Assembly: GCF_014639235.1 (NCBI RefSeq)
Contig: NZ_BMFU01000006.1
Coordinates: 124,001-188,000 of the forward strand
Source of the DNA: Paenibacillus silvae
Lineage (GTDB): Bacteria > Bacillota > Bacilli > Paenibacillales > Paenibacillaceae
Reading direction: 5' to 3'
DNA length: 64,000 bases
Part shown: positions 46,984 through 54,621 of the stretch, piece by piece
Numbering within the stretch: the stretch's first letter is position 1
How the letters are laid out: every line of letters starts with the position of its first letter
The notes under the pieces: generated by a model
What the model saw: the letters and a program-made list of their open reading frames with translations, nothing else
Told to the model about the DNA's origin: nothing
Databases searched by the model: none
Program-made: the position numbers and the translations under genes

Positions 46984-47163
46984 GATGAACATGAATCCAA
47001 ACAACCTGAATTCATCAGAGGCCGAGGCTGCCAAACAAAGAGCAGATGAACTCGTCCAACAAGCTAAACGCAGTACATGGACTGGTGGCATCCTGACCAC
47101 AATCGTTATTGCTGTAATTTTGATTGGCCTATTTTATTGGATTGCTTATATCAGAACTTCCTG
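46984..47163 (+). CDS. 59-residue single-pass membrane protein
   Basis: Starts MNMNPNNLNSSEAEAAKQRA. An acidic-to-basic helical first half (about 1-33) precedes one transmembrane helix (GGILTTIVIAVILIGLFYWI) and a short tail. GGAG lies ten bases upstream of ATG. Monocistronic; function unknown. Could be a small regulator or tail-anchored membrane peptide; both are guesses. Confidence 0.65.
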
Positions 47164-47287
47164 AGTCATTCGCCTAATAACAAAAATTAATCTGATTTTC
47201 AAACGAAACGGGTCAATATAAATTGCCCAGGAAATACTGATAATCCACTCTTCTCCTGAGAGATAACCACTCTATTCAACGATGGAT

Positions 47288-47773
47288 TCAAGCAGATACA
47301 GCTGTTTTCCCTCCCTTGAACAATCTGCTGAACAAATATCGCACAAGCGGTCCTAAAACAAGCAGCTGCAGTGGCAGAGCCAGACTAAAGTTACGTGCTA
47401 TGGTATGCAAATACGCCCCAAATACAGATACACCATTTAATTGATCGGCAATATAGGCAGTCACAATTCCATACAGAGACATGATCAGAACCATACCGAT
47501 GACCATAAACAATGACATGGTAATGATGCCTTTTACTTTACCTGACTTGGCAAATGGCAGGGAAAAGGCAATTTTTTTCGCAGCAGGACCAACAATGAAG
47601 GATTCCACCAAAAATGCGATAATAAAGCAGATCACGAATTGAAGCAGGATCTGCATCATAGACATCTGGTCTAACATTCCCGTGTGCCACAGATTAAAGG
47701 TCATCATCACGAGAACCATTCCTGTACACATCATAATTCCAAAAATAACTTGTTCTTTCTTGCTTACTGGCAT
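47288..47773 (-). CDS. DUF2798 double-domain membrane protein
   Basis: About 161 residues with four hydrophobic segments arranged as two similar halves (FGIMMCTGMVLVMMTFN... and IITMSLFMVIGMVLIMSLYG..., each followed by F(V/L)..F/LVGPL/A). This duplication is the DUF2798 layout. Start at MPVSKKEQ after AAAGGA. Function unknown. Confidence 0.78.
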   Translation of the reverse strand: MPVSKKEQVIFGIMMCTGMVLVMMTFNLWHTGMLDQMSMMQILLQFVICFIIAFLVESFIVGPAAKKIAFSLPFAKSGKVKGIITMSLFMVIGMVLIMSLYGIVTAYIADQLNGVSVFGAYLHTIARNFSLALPLQLLVLGPLVRYLFSRLFKGGKTAVSA

Positions 47774-48019
47774 TACACTCATCCTTTCTGTAACTTGGAT
47801 CATTATAGACAATTGCACTCCCCTCTCATAAGTGAACATTATGTGAACGTTTGGCGAATAGAGTATATCTGGAACACGGAAGGAAGCCCACTTCGCTGAA
47901 TTCCCCTTCCAAACTGAACGTTTTCCTCAGGCGTGCCGGGACACATCAAGGGAAATTGACGCAGCAGGGGTTGAAAAGGCGGTAAAAGATGCATCTCCAG
48001 CAGTTTTCAAGACACACCC
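47774..48019. other. intergenic, no feature seen
   Basis: Between the DUF2798 gene and the thiamine promoter. A short stretch near 47950-48010 can be read as VEKAVKDA, reminiscent of a metal-chaperone helix, but has no CxxC and no start; I take it as non-coding. Confidence 0.3.
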
Positions 48020-48048
48020 TAGACACATACTCGTCACTGGCCTATAAT
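48020..48048 (+). promoter_or_regulatory. sigma-A promoter of the thiamine transporter
   Basis: TAGACA (48020-48025), 17-base spacer, perfect TATAAT (48043-48048), about 30 bases ahead of the TPP aptamer. Confidence 0.78.
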
Positions 48049-48077
48049 TACACCTAGTAATGCCCGTAACTTCATAG

Positions 48078-48172
48078 TTTCCCAGGGGAGTCGGAATTGG
48101 CCGGCTGAGAGTGTATCCCATCAAGATACTAACCCTTAGACCTGATCTGGATCATGCCAGCGTAGGAATCGG
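48078..48172 (+). promoter_or_regulatory. TPP (THI-box) riboswitch
   Basis: Contains GGCCGGCTGAGAG, ACCCTTAGACCTGATCTGGAT and CATGCCAGCGTAGGAA, the conserved TPP aptamer elements in order. A terminator follows, so thiamine pyrophosphate should switch the transporter off. Confidence 0.95.
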
Positions 48173-48225
48173 AGTATATTGCAAGAGGCACAGCTATAGG
48201 CTGAACGCCCTTCTCTCACACCTGC

Positions 48226-48256
48226 ACGCGTCCCGGATTACGGGGCGCTTTTTTTG
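48226..48256 (+). terminator. riboswitch terminator
   Basis: GCGtCCCG / CGGGgCGC hairpin followed by TTTTTTTG about 55 bases after the aptamer. Confidence 0.88.
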
Positions 48257-48404
48257 TTTTCTTTTGACAAGCAGAAACAGAAAAATGTCGTCATCTGGAT
48301 AACCCGCGAGGTATAAATCAGCCGATTTATGCAAAGGGATTGGATATGAAGCCAAGGAGTACCCCGTGCCACCCGGCCGGACAGAACGAAGGAGAGAGAA
48401 ACGA

Positions 48405-49445
48405 ATGAACTGGCGTAAAATGTTGGGAATGTTATTCATGTGTGTACTATTGGTTACCGTTGCAGCATGTGGTGGTAAAGAGGCCGCACCAGCCGATCAG
48501 AACGGCGGCACCAGCACAGACAGCAAAAGTGAAGGCAGCAGCGCGGCACTGAAAGATGTCAAGGTTGTGCTCGACTGGACTCCAAATACAAACCATACGG
48601 GTCTATATGCAGCCGTAGATCAGGGATTCTATAAAGCAGCAGGTCTGAATGTCGAGATTGTGCAGCCAGGAGCTGGCGGTGCAGATACAATGGTCGCTTC
48701 TAACGAAGTACCGTTTGGTGTCAGTTACCAGGAGAGTGTCACTCAGGCGCGCACACAGGACGTACCTCTCGTATCCATTGCAGCCGTGATTCAGCATAAT
48801 ACATCTGGGTTTGCCGCTCCTGTAGACCGCAAGATTAAATCGCCGAAGGATTTTGAAGGCAAAACGTATGGCGGTTGGGGCTCGCCGGTTGAGGAGGCTG
48901 TGATGCAATCCATTATGGAGGGCGAAGGTGCTGACGTATCCAAAGTCAAAAATATTAATATGGGCGACGCGGACTTTTTCACAGCGGTCAAACGGGATAT
49001 TGATTTTGCCTGGATTTTCTATGCCTGGACCGGGATCGAAGCAGAACTCCGCGGCGAACCCATCGACATGTTATATGTAAAAGATTACGCCAAAGCGCTG
49101 GACTATTACACACCTGTGCTTGTGACTAACGAGCAGACGATTCAGAAGGACCCTGAATTGGTGAAAGCTTTCCTGAAGGCCACTACCGAAGGGTATCAGT
49201 ATGCGATTGACCATCCTGAAGAGGCTGCGAACATTCTGATCAAGGCTGTACCTGATCTGGATAAGGAATTGGTGCTGGCAAGCCAGAAATGGCTCAGCCC
49301 GAAATACAAGGATGACGCACCGCGCTGGGGCGAGCAGAAGGAAGATGTGTGGAAGAACTACACCGACTGGATGTTCAGCAAGAAGCTATTGGACAAAGAA
49401 ATTGACGTATCCAAGGCGTATACAAACGAATTTTTACCACAGTAA
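48405..49445 (+). CDS. thiY: thiamine precursor (HMP)-binding lipoprotein, ThiY/NMT1 family
   Basis: About 346 residues. Lipobox VAAC at Cys 22 followed by an Asp/Gly/Ser linker; then the NMT1/THI5-like fold: VVLDWTPNTNHTGLYAAVDQGFYKAAGLNVEIVQPG. It binds a pyrimidine or thiamine-related ligand outside the membrane. The ATG at 48405 after GGAGAGAG is used. First gene behind the TPP riboswitch. Its permease and ATPase follow after an unusual 400-base gap holding two palindromic repeats. Confidence 0.9.
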   Translation: MNWRKMLGMLFMCVLLVTVAACGGKEAAPADQNGGTSTDSKSEGSSAALKDVKVVLDWTPNTNHTGLYAAVDQGFYKAAGLNVEIVQPGAGGADTMVASNEVPFGVSYQESVTQARTQDVPLVSIAAVIQHNTSGFAAPVDRKIKSPKDFEGKTYGGWGSPVEEAVMQSIMEGEGADVSKVKNINMGDADFFTAVKRDIDFAWIFYAWTGIEAELRGEPIDMLYVKDYAKALDYYTPVLVTNEQTIQKDPELVKAFLKATTEGYQYAIDHPEEAANILIKAVPDLDKELVLASQKWLSPKYKDDAPRWGEQKEDVWKNYTDWMFSKKLLDKEIDVSKAYTNEFLPQ

Positions 49446-49540
49446 AATTTGCTATTACCATTACTACCTAGGTAATATTATCACTTCATGTAAAAACGAA
49501 ATTTGATATTTACACAGAAACGTAGAGGACAGAAATAACT

Positions 49541-49611
49541 TGTAGAAGCGAAGGGATCGCCTATAGCTTTCTTACAGAAAGCTATATCGGAAGCTTGCGC
49601 TTTCTCTTGAT
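49541..49611. repeat. intergenic palindromic repeat, type 2, copy 1
   Basis: Perfect hairpin TATAGCTTTCT-TAC-AGAAAGCTATA (49562-49586), flanked by AGAAGCGAAGGGATCGCC on the left and ATCGGAAGCTTGCGCTTTCTC on the right. The reverse complement matches the element at 52.87 kb nearly base for base. Confidence 0.8.
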
Positions 49612-49655
49612 TTATTTGCTATAACACAATGGATAAGTTGATTTTTTGTACACAA

Positions 49656-49786
49656 GAACGGAGAGTGCAGACCCCTCAGAAGAAGCGAAGCGGTCGCCTT
49701 TATCACCGGATTTTTCCCTTTGAAAAGGGAATCAAAAAAAATCTGGGGATAACAGCGATCGTACGAGGGGACTGCAATCGGAGTGG
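49656..49786. repeat. intergenic palindromic repeat, type 1, copy D (inverted)
   Basis: Inner arms start GGTCGCCTTTATCACCGG (49692) and end CTGGGGATAACAGCGATCG (about 49761). Outer arms TGCAGACCCCTC (49666-49677) and GAGGGGACTGCA (49765-49776) differ by one base. GAAGAAGCGAAGC on the left is unpaired, as in the other copies. Lies between thiY and the rest of its transporter. Confidence 0.82.
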
Positions 49787-49843
49787 CAACGTGTACAATC
49801 GCAACAACTTATCTCCCACACACGAAAGGAGTCTTGATCTCTC

Positions 49844-50134
49844 ATGGCAAGCACGTTACTTAGCATTCAAGTGATACCGAAAACGCCAAACGGCGAGAAT
49901 TCATACCCTTATGTAGACCGCGCGATTGAAGTGATCCAGCAGTCCGGCTTGAAATATCAGGTCAATGCACTCGACACCACGATGGAGGGCGAACTGGAGG
50001 AACTACTTGAAGTAGTCCGTAAAATGCACGAGGTGCTTGTGGAAGCGGGTAGTCCAAGCATCATCTCCCAGATCAAAATCGCACACAGTCCAGACGGGTT
50101 CAGCATGGATGCACTGACGGAGAAATACCGCTAA
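49844..50134 (+). CDS. MTH1187-family thiamine-binding protein
   Basis: 96 residues of the DUF77/YkoF-like ferredoxin fold: LLSIQVIPKTPNG, YPYVDRAIEVIQQSGLKYQVNALDTTMEGELEELLEVV, and PSIISQIKIAHSPDG. Cytosolic; members bind thiamine or HMP. The stop overlaps the permease start by one base. Its location in the transporter operon suggests it hands over or senses the imported ligand; inference. Confidence 0.9.
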   Translation: MASTLLSIQVIPKTPNGENSYPYVDRAIEVIQQSGLKYQVNALDTTMEGELEELLEVVRKMHEVLVEAGSPSIISQIKIAHSPDGFSMDALTEKYR

Positions 50135-50892
50135 TGTCTGCCTATTTCAAAAGTGTATGGCCGCCCCTTGTGGCGGTTATTCTCTTTATTGCGATATGGC
50201 AGGGAGCCGTTTCCCTGTTCCATATTGAGAAATGGATGCTGCCTGCGCCGTCCGACATCGCTCGTGAAGCAGCTTCACAGGCCGATCGTCTCGGCATGCA
50301 CGCCTCTGCAACGATACAGTTAACGCTGATTGGCTTCGCGGCCGGAACTGCCGTTGGCCTGGTCATTGCGATGGTGCTGCATCTCATTCCTTTTCTCAAA
50401 TCAGCCTTGTATCCTTTACTTATTCTTAGTCAAAATATTCCGACCATCGCGCTGGCACCGCTCCTGCTGATCTGGTTTGGCTTTGGCCTGCTGCCCAAGC
50501 TGATTACGATTATTCTGGTCTGCTTTTTCCCGGTAGCGGTCGCCGCTATGGACGGACTCACACGCACCGATGCTGCGATGATGAACTACATGCGTATGGC
50601 TGGTGCGAAGCGCCATCATATCTTCTGGAAGCTGGAGCTTCCTCATGCCCTGCCATCGGTATTTTCCGGCATCAAAATCGCCGCCACCTACAGCGTGATG
50701 GGTGCAATCATTGCCGAATGGATCGGTGCAGACAAAGGCATCGGTTATTATATGATGCTGCAAAAGTCAGCGTACCGTACAGATCGTCTCTTTGTAGCGA
50801 TCATGATTATTGTGGCGCTCAGCCTGCTGCTGTTCCTGCTCATTGCCTTGCTGGAAAAGCTGCTTGTGCGCTGGCGCCCGCAAAAACGTTAA
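50134..50892 (+). CDS. thiX: thiamine precursor ABC transporter permease
   Basis: 252 residues with six helices and the EAA loop YMRMAGAKRHHIFWKLELPHALPSVFSGIKIA. ThiX/SsuC-type permease of the HMP transporter. Translationally coupled to the thiamine-binding protein (TAATG). Confidence 0.9.
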   Translation: MSAYFKSVWPPLVAVILFIAIWQGAVSLFHIEKWMLPAPSDIAREAASQADRLGMHASATIQLTLIGFAAGTAVGLVIAMVLHLIPFLKSALYPLLILSQNIPTIALAPLLLIWFGFGLLPKLITIILVCFFPVAVAAMDGLTRTDAAMMNYMRMAGAKRHHIFWKLELPHALPSVFSGIKIAATYSVMGAIIAEWIGADKGIGYYMMLQKSAYRTDRLFVAIMIIVALSLLLFLLIALLEKLLVRWRPQKR

Positions 50893-50931
50893 ACCTGTAC
50901 CACGAGTCTGTACTTAGGAAGTGATCACCAT

Positions 50932-51918
50932 ATGAAAAAGCTACAGGATAAACCAGATACAGGCAGAGAAGCGACCAAGCACCGTCACACAGCGTTGACT
51001 GGAGCAGGCATATCCAATGTTCATGATGTTCGGCTTGCTTCTGTCGCTACTCAGGTTGCTGGTCCAACCGATACTGTACGCACGTATAATTCGGCAGCTG
51101 CACCTGTCCCACCTGCGCTGGATATTGTAGATGTGCATGTTTCCTTCAAGGAACGGCGGCGTAAGCTGCCTGTGCTAAACGGACTGTCCCTCACGGTGGA
51201 AAAGGGAGAATTTGTCGCCATCGTTGGCCCGTCCGGCTGCGGTAAAAGCACCTTGTTCCACATCATTGGCGGTTTGTTGAATCCGCAGGCGGGCGAGGTG
51301 CGGATGAACGGCAAGCCGGTTACGGGGCAGCGCGGGCATATCAGTTATATGCCGCAGCAGCCTGCCCTCTTCCCTTGGCGGACGATTGAGGACAATGTGC
51401 TGCTCGCGGGCGAGGTGGCCTCTGCCGCAGCTTTCACTGCCTCCAATCCTCTACCGGCTCCGCGTCCCGAGGCACTTGCCGAGGCCAGGCATTGGCTGGG
51501 CAGCGTCGGTCTTGCCGGATTCGAGCGCTCATATCCTCATCAGCTGTCGGGCGGGATGCAGCAGCGTGTGGCTTTCCTGCGTGCATTGCTCAGCCCGCAG
51601 GAGCTGATGCTGCTGGATGAACCATTCAGTGCGCTCGATGCCCTCACCCGAAGCGACATGCAGCGCTGGCTGCTGGATATCTGGGAACAGAACCGCCGCT
51701 CGGTGCTGTTCATCACGCATAATATCGAGGAGGCGCTGCTGCTGGCAGATCGGGTGTATGTGTTATCCAATCGACCCGCAGCTGTGCTGCACGAGGTTCA
51801 GGTTCCTTTTGACCGTCCGAGACGAGAGGAAATGACCGAGGACCCTGCTTTTCTCGAACGCAAACGGCAAATTGCCCAGTGGATGAAAGAAGAACAGCAG
51901 AAAGCCCGCCTATCTTGA
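50932..51918 (+). CDS. thiZ: thiamine precursor ABC transporter ATPase with N-terminal extension
   Basis: 328 residues. ABC domain from about 64: Walker A GPSGCGKST (99-107), LSGGMQQRVAFLRAL, LLLDEPFSALDA, FITHNIEEALLLADR. SsuB/ThiZ family. About 60 extra N-terminal residues (Lys/Thr/Ala-rich, no fold) are unusual; the start may lie later, but no better ribosome site is evident. Last gene of the operon. Confidence 0.88.
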   Translation: MKKLQDKPDTGREATKHRHTALTGAGISNVHDVRLASVATQVAGPTDTVRTYNSAAAPVPPALDIVDVHVSFKERRRKLPVLNGLSLTVEKGEFVAIVGPSGCGKSTLFHIIGGLLNPQAGEVRMNGKPVTGQRGHISYMPQQPALFPWRTIEDNVLLAGEVASAAAFTASNPLPAPRPEALAEARHWLGSVGLAGFERSYPHQLSGGMQQRVAFLRALLSPQELMLLDEPFSALDALTRSDMQRWLLDIWEQNRRSVLFITHNIEEALLLADRVYVLSNRPAAVLHEVQVPFDRPRREEMTEDPAFLERKRQIAQWMKEEQQKARLS

Positions 51919-51941
51919 TATTTGGATAGCGCGGGTTTTTT
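51902..51941 (+). terminator. terminator of the thiamine transporter operon
   Basis: Stem AGCCCGC..TATC / GATA..GCGGG followed by TTTTTTA, beginning inside the last codons of the ATPase gene. Confidence 0.85.
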
Positions 51942-52025
51942 AGTTAATTTTCCCTCGTTTAGGTGATCCATGTGATGGGAATTGGCGTTATATACTATGT
52001 AAACCGATACAAGGAGGATTCCCTC

Positions 52026-52835
52026 ATGCACCCTCAAGCATTCGCACCGTTAATCGACGCTCATATTCATTTGGATAAGTATACTCCAGAGGAACGAATT
52101 GACCTGCTGCTCAGCTTGCCGAATCATCAGGTCGAAGCCGTGATAGCCGTTTCTATGGATTTAGCTTCTGCTCAGACGAACCTGGAGCTTGCCAAGCAGT
52201 ACGCACGATCCATTTTTCCAGCCTTCGGATATCATCCCGAGCAGCCGCTGCCATCCGCATACCAACAAGAGCAGCTCTTTCGCTGGATCGAAGAACACAT
52301 TAAACATGCCGCAGCCATTGGAGAGATAGGCTTGCCCTATTATAGTCGTGAAGAAGCACGCCGAGCTGGCCTGGACTTTGATCAGAGTGGTTACGTTGAT
52401 CTGCTGGAGCAGTTCATTCTGTTAGCCAAAAAGCACAATAAACCGATTGTTCTGCATGCTGTGTATGAGGATGCTGAGATAGCCTGTGATCTGCTCGAGA
52501 AACATCAGTTTACGCGAGCACACTTTCACTGGTTCAAAGGAGCCAGGCAGACCATCCGGCGTATGGCAAACAACGGATATTTTATCTCCTTCACACCGGA
52601 TATTCAGTATGAAACCGAGATTCGCGAGCTGGCACGGCAGTACCCTGCGGAGCAAGTGATGGCAGAGACGGATGGGCCATGGCCCTTTGAAGGACCGTTT
52701 CAGGGACGTATGACACATCCCGTCATGACTCGTCAGGTGATTCAGGCCTGGAGTGAGATTACGGGGATGGGTACCGAGCGAGCAGCACGTCTGTTTTACC
52801 GAAATACGAAACGCTTCTACCGTCTGCCGGAATAA
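52026..52835 (+). CDS. TatD-family metal-dependent hydrolase
   Basis: 269 residues. Metal ligands visible: D11-A-H13-I-H15, GEIGLPYY, VLHAV, AHFHWFKG and ETDGPWPFEG. TatD proteins are Mg-dependent DNases or related phosphoesterases. The ATG at 52026 follows AAGGAGG by eight bases; a longer frame upstream is rejected. Monocistronic. Confidence 0.9.
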   Translation: MHPQAFAPLIDAHIHLDKYTPEERIDLLLSLPNHQVEAVIAVSMDLASAQTNLELAKQYARSIFPAFGYHPEQPLPSAYQQEQLFRWIEEHIKHAAAIGEIGLPYYSREEARRAGLDFDQSGYVDLLEQFILLAKKHNKPIVLHAVYEDAEIACDLLEKHQFTRAHFHWFKGARQTIRRMANNGYFISFTPDIQYETEIRELARQYPAEQVMAETDGPWPFEGPFQGRMTHPVMTRQVIQAWSEITGMGTERAARLFYRNTKRFYRLPE

Positions 52836-52840
52836 CAAAA

Positions 52841-52931
52841 GAAAATCCGGTGATAAGCGTATGCTTCCGATGCAGCTTTCTTGCAGAAAGCTTTCAGGCG
52901 ATCGCTTCGCTTTTTCAGTTTTTTTCTGTCC
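52841..52931. repeat. intergenic palindromic repeat, type 2, copy 2
   Basis: Hairpin AGCTTTCT-TGC-AGAAAGCT (52874-52892) within AAGCGTATGCTTCCGATGCA... and ...AGGCGATCGCTTCGCTTTTTC. On the left, AAAATCCGGTGATAA equals the right arm of type 1 copies, so this element joins type 1 and type 2 sequence. It lies just after the TatD gene. Confidence 0.8.
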
Positions 52932-53125
52932 TCTCCGTTAACGTGTAAACGAATAGTTCAACTTATACAGTGATTGCAGCGCTATCGTACATCAAAGCAA
53001 ATAGCCAGTAGAATTCATGCTGAACTCTCTCGCCTAAGTTAACCGTTGCCAGAATCCAACGAACGAAGGGAATAGCATTCAGTCATGACCAACTGGCTCT
53101 TTTTCATCTTAAAGACAACCTCGCA

Positions 53126-53869
53126 TTACCTCTTCAGGAAACCTCTGCGCTCCAGAAATGCTCTTACTTGCATACGTGCCGGTTCGGTCAGACGCTTTGC
53201 CATCAATTCAGACCATGGGGTTGTGCGTTCCCCGTTCGTCCGCTCCTTCAAATATTCCGTCGTTATAACATCGTACTCCTGAACCCCTTGCAAGCTCTGT
53301 TCAGGCTGGTAGCGGTTATGATGGAGTACAGCCTTGAGCGGCAGACGTGGACGAATGCCCGTCTCCTGATCCGCAACTCCGATGCACATGCCATATACAG
53401 GGTATACACCGTCTGGCAATTCGAGCAGCTCAGCCACTTCTTCAATACGGGTGCGAAGTCCGCCGATGTATACGATGCCGAAGCCAAGGGATTCCGCTGC
53501 AAGCGCGGCATTCTGGGAGGCCAATGCAGCATCAATCGTAGCCACCATAAAATTCTCGGTTGAATCCGCATACGTTTCCTTCTCGGGAAGGTATCGTTTC
53601 GCTGAATCCTGCAGACGGTACAAGTCAGCACACCATACTAGAAACACCGGGCATTCATTGATATACGCCTGATTCCCTGCAAGCACGGCCAGTTTGGCCT
53701 TCTGCTCTTGATCCGTTACAGCAATAACCGAATACGCCTGTACGTTGCTTGATGAGGATGCCATCTGTCCTGCTGCAACAATGGCAGCGAGCTGCTCTTC
53801 ACTAACCGGGTCCGGCTTGAATTTGCGCACGGAGCGGTGTTTCATCATTAATTCAATCGTTTCATTCAT
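53126..53869 (-). CDS. FMN-dependent nitroreductase/NADPH oxidoreductase (NfrA-like)
   Basis: 247 residues. N-terminal MMKHRSVRKFKPDPVSEEQL and QMASSSSNVQAYSVI bind FMN; GFGIVYIGGLRT and C-terminal ARMQVRAFLERRGFLKR fit the NfrA/FRP group. Reduces quinones, nitro compounds or free flavins with NADPH. It starts within the TetR gene's last codons (eight-base overlap), so co-expressed and likely induced together. Confidence 0.92.
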   Translation of the reverse strand: MNETIELMMKHRSVRKFKPDPVSEEQLAAIVAAGQMASSSSNVQAYSVIAVTDQEQKAKLAVLAGNQAYINECPVFLVWCADLYRLQDSAKRYLPEKETYADSTENFMVATIDAALASQNAALAAESLGFGIVYIGGLRTRIEEVAELLELPDGVYPVYGMCIGVADQETGIRPRLPLKAVLHHNRYQPEQSLQGVQEYDVITTEYLKERTNGERTTPWSELMAKRLTEPARMQVRAFLERRGFLKR

Positions 53870-54458
53870 GGCTGTTCACTCCCAATCCTCGAAGTACGAA
53901 CTCCACCGTCTGTTCGGCAAGCTCCTCTGTGTTCATGTCCTCATAATCAAAACCAAAACGCGAGTGCTTGGCTCGCTTGTGTGCGAGCGCCGCTCCCATA
54001 ACCTGAAGCATGGCGTACGAAGCGGATTCAATTTTAAACAATCCCTGATCTTTGCCTTGCTGCAGGTATTCCTTCACTTTATTCCAGACCGGGTCAAGGT
54101 ACTGAAATACGGTTGTAGTCCGGTGAGTGCGAAGCGTAATTTCCAGCTGCACAATGTCACTCATTTCGCGATCCGTCATCGTAAACCTCACGACCTCACC
54201 GACAATTCGGCGGATACCTTCAATTGGAGACATCGATTCTGCAGCCAGCATACTCAGAATATGCTCGGGGAAAAAATGCTCAAATAACGCGTCAAACACC
54301 TTTTCTTTGCCGCCAAAGTGATAAGATACCAGCGACACATTCGCTCCCGCCTCATCACAGATTTGACGAACACTCGTCCCGTCATACCCCTGCAGGGCAA
54401 AAAGTTTTTTGGCTGCAAGCAATATCCTTGTTTTAATATCCAATTCCGGTTCCGTCAT
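53862..54458 (-). CDS. TetR/AcrR repressor (CerR-like C-terminal domain)
   Basis: About 198 residues from MTEPELDIKTR after AGAGGAGAG. HTH LQGYDGTSVRQICDEAGANVSLVSYHFGGKEKVFDALFEHF. C-terminal domain helical. It lies between a permease gene and a nitroreductase gene read the same way; the AAAC..GTTT operator ahead of the permease is its likely site. Ligand unknown, possibly quinone- or drug-like given the partners. Confidence 0.9.
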   Translation of the reverse strand: MTEPELDIKTRILLAAKKLFALQGYDGTSVRQICDEAGANVSLVSYHFGGKEKVFDALFEHFFPEHILSMLAAESMSPIEGIRRIVGEVVRFTMTDREMSDIVQLEITLRTHRTTTVFQYLDPVWNKVKEYLQQGKDQGLFKIESASYAMLQVMGAALAHKRAKHSRFGFDYEDMNTEELAEQTVEFVLRGLGVNSHE

Positions 54459-54551
54459 TTGTTTCTCTCCTCTTATCCGTTCAATGTCAGCTGCTTCAGC
54501 CCATCCCTCCGGCTGCAAGCCCTCACTTCATTCTATCTATTATATTACACC

Positions 54552-54582
54552 AAGCACCCCGATGAAAATCACCGGGGTGCTT
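54552..54582 (-). terminator. terminator after the ABC-2 permease
   Basis: AAGCACCCCg / cCGGGGTGCTT hairpin with a roughly 10-base loop. The T tract on the minus strand is poor, so some readthrough into the TetR gene is likely. Confidence 0.65.
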
Positions 54583-54621
54583 AGTGTGTATATAGTGCGA
54601 TTGCTACAGCATCTGCGCAGC

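Noticed and set aside
46984..47163. Toxin-antitoxin small toxin
   Set aside because: No antitoxin gene or antisense RNA promoter is evident, and the acidic first half is unlike type I toxins.
47927..48124. Possible small gene or CopZ remnant before the thiamine promoter
   Set aside because: No ribosome site, no CxxC; the minus-strand frame runs through the promoter and TPP aptamer.
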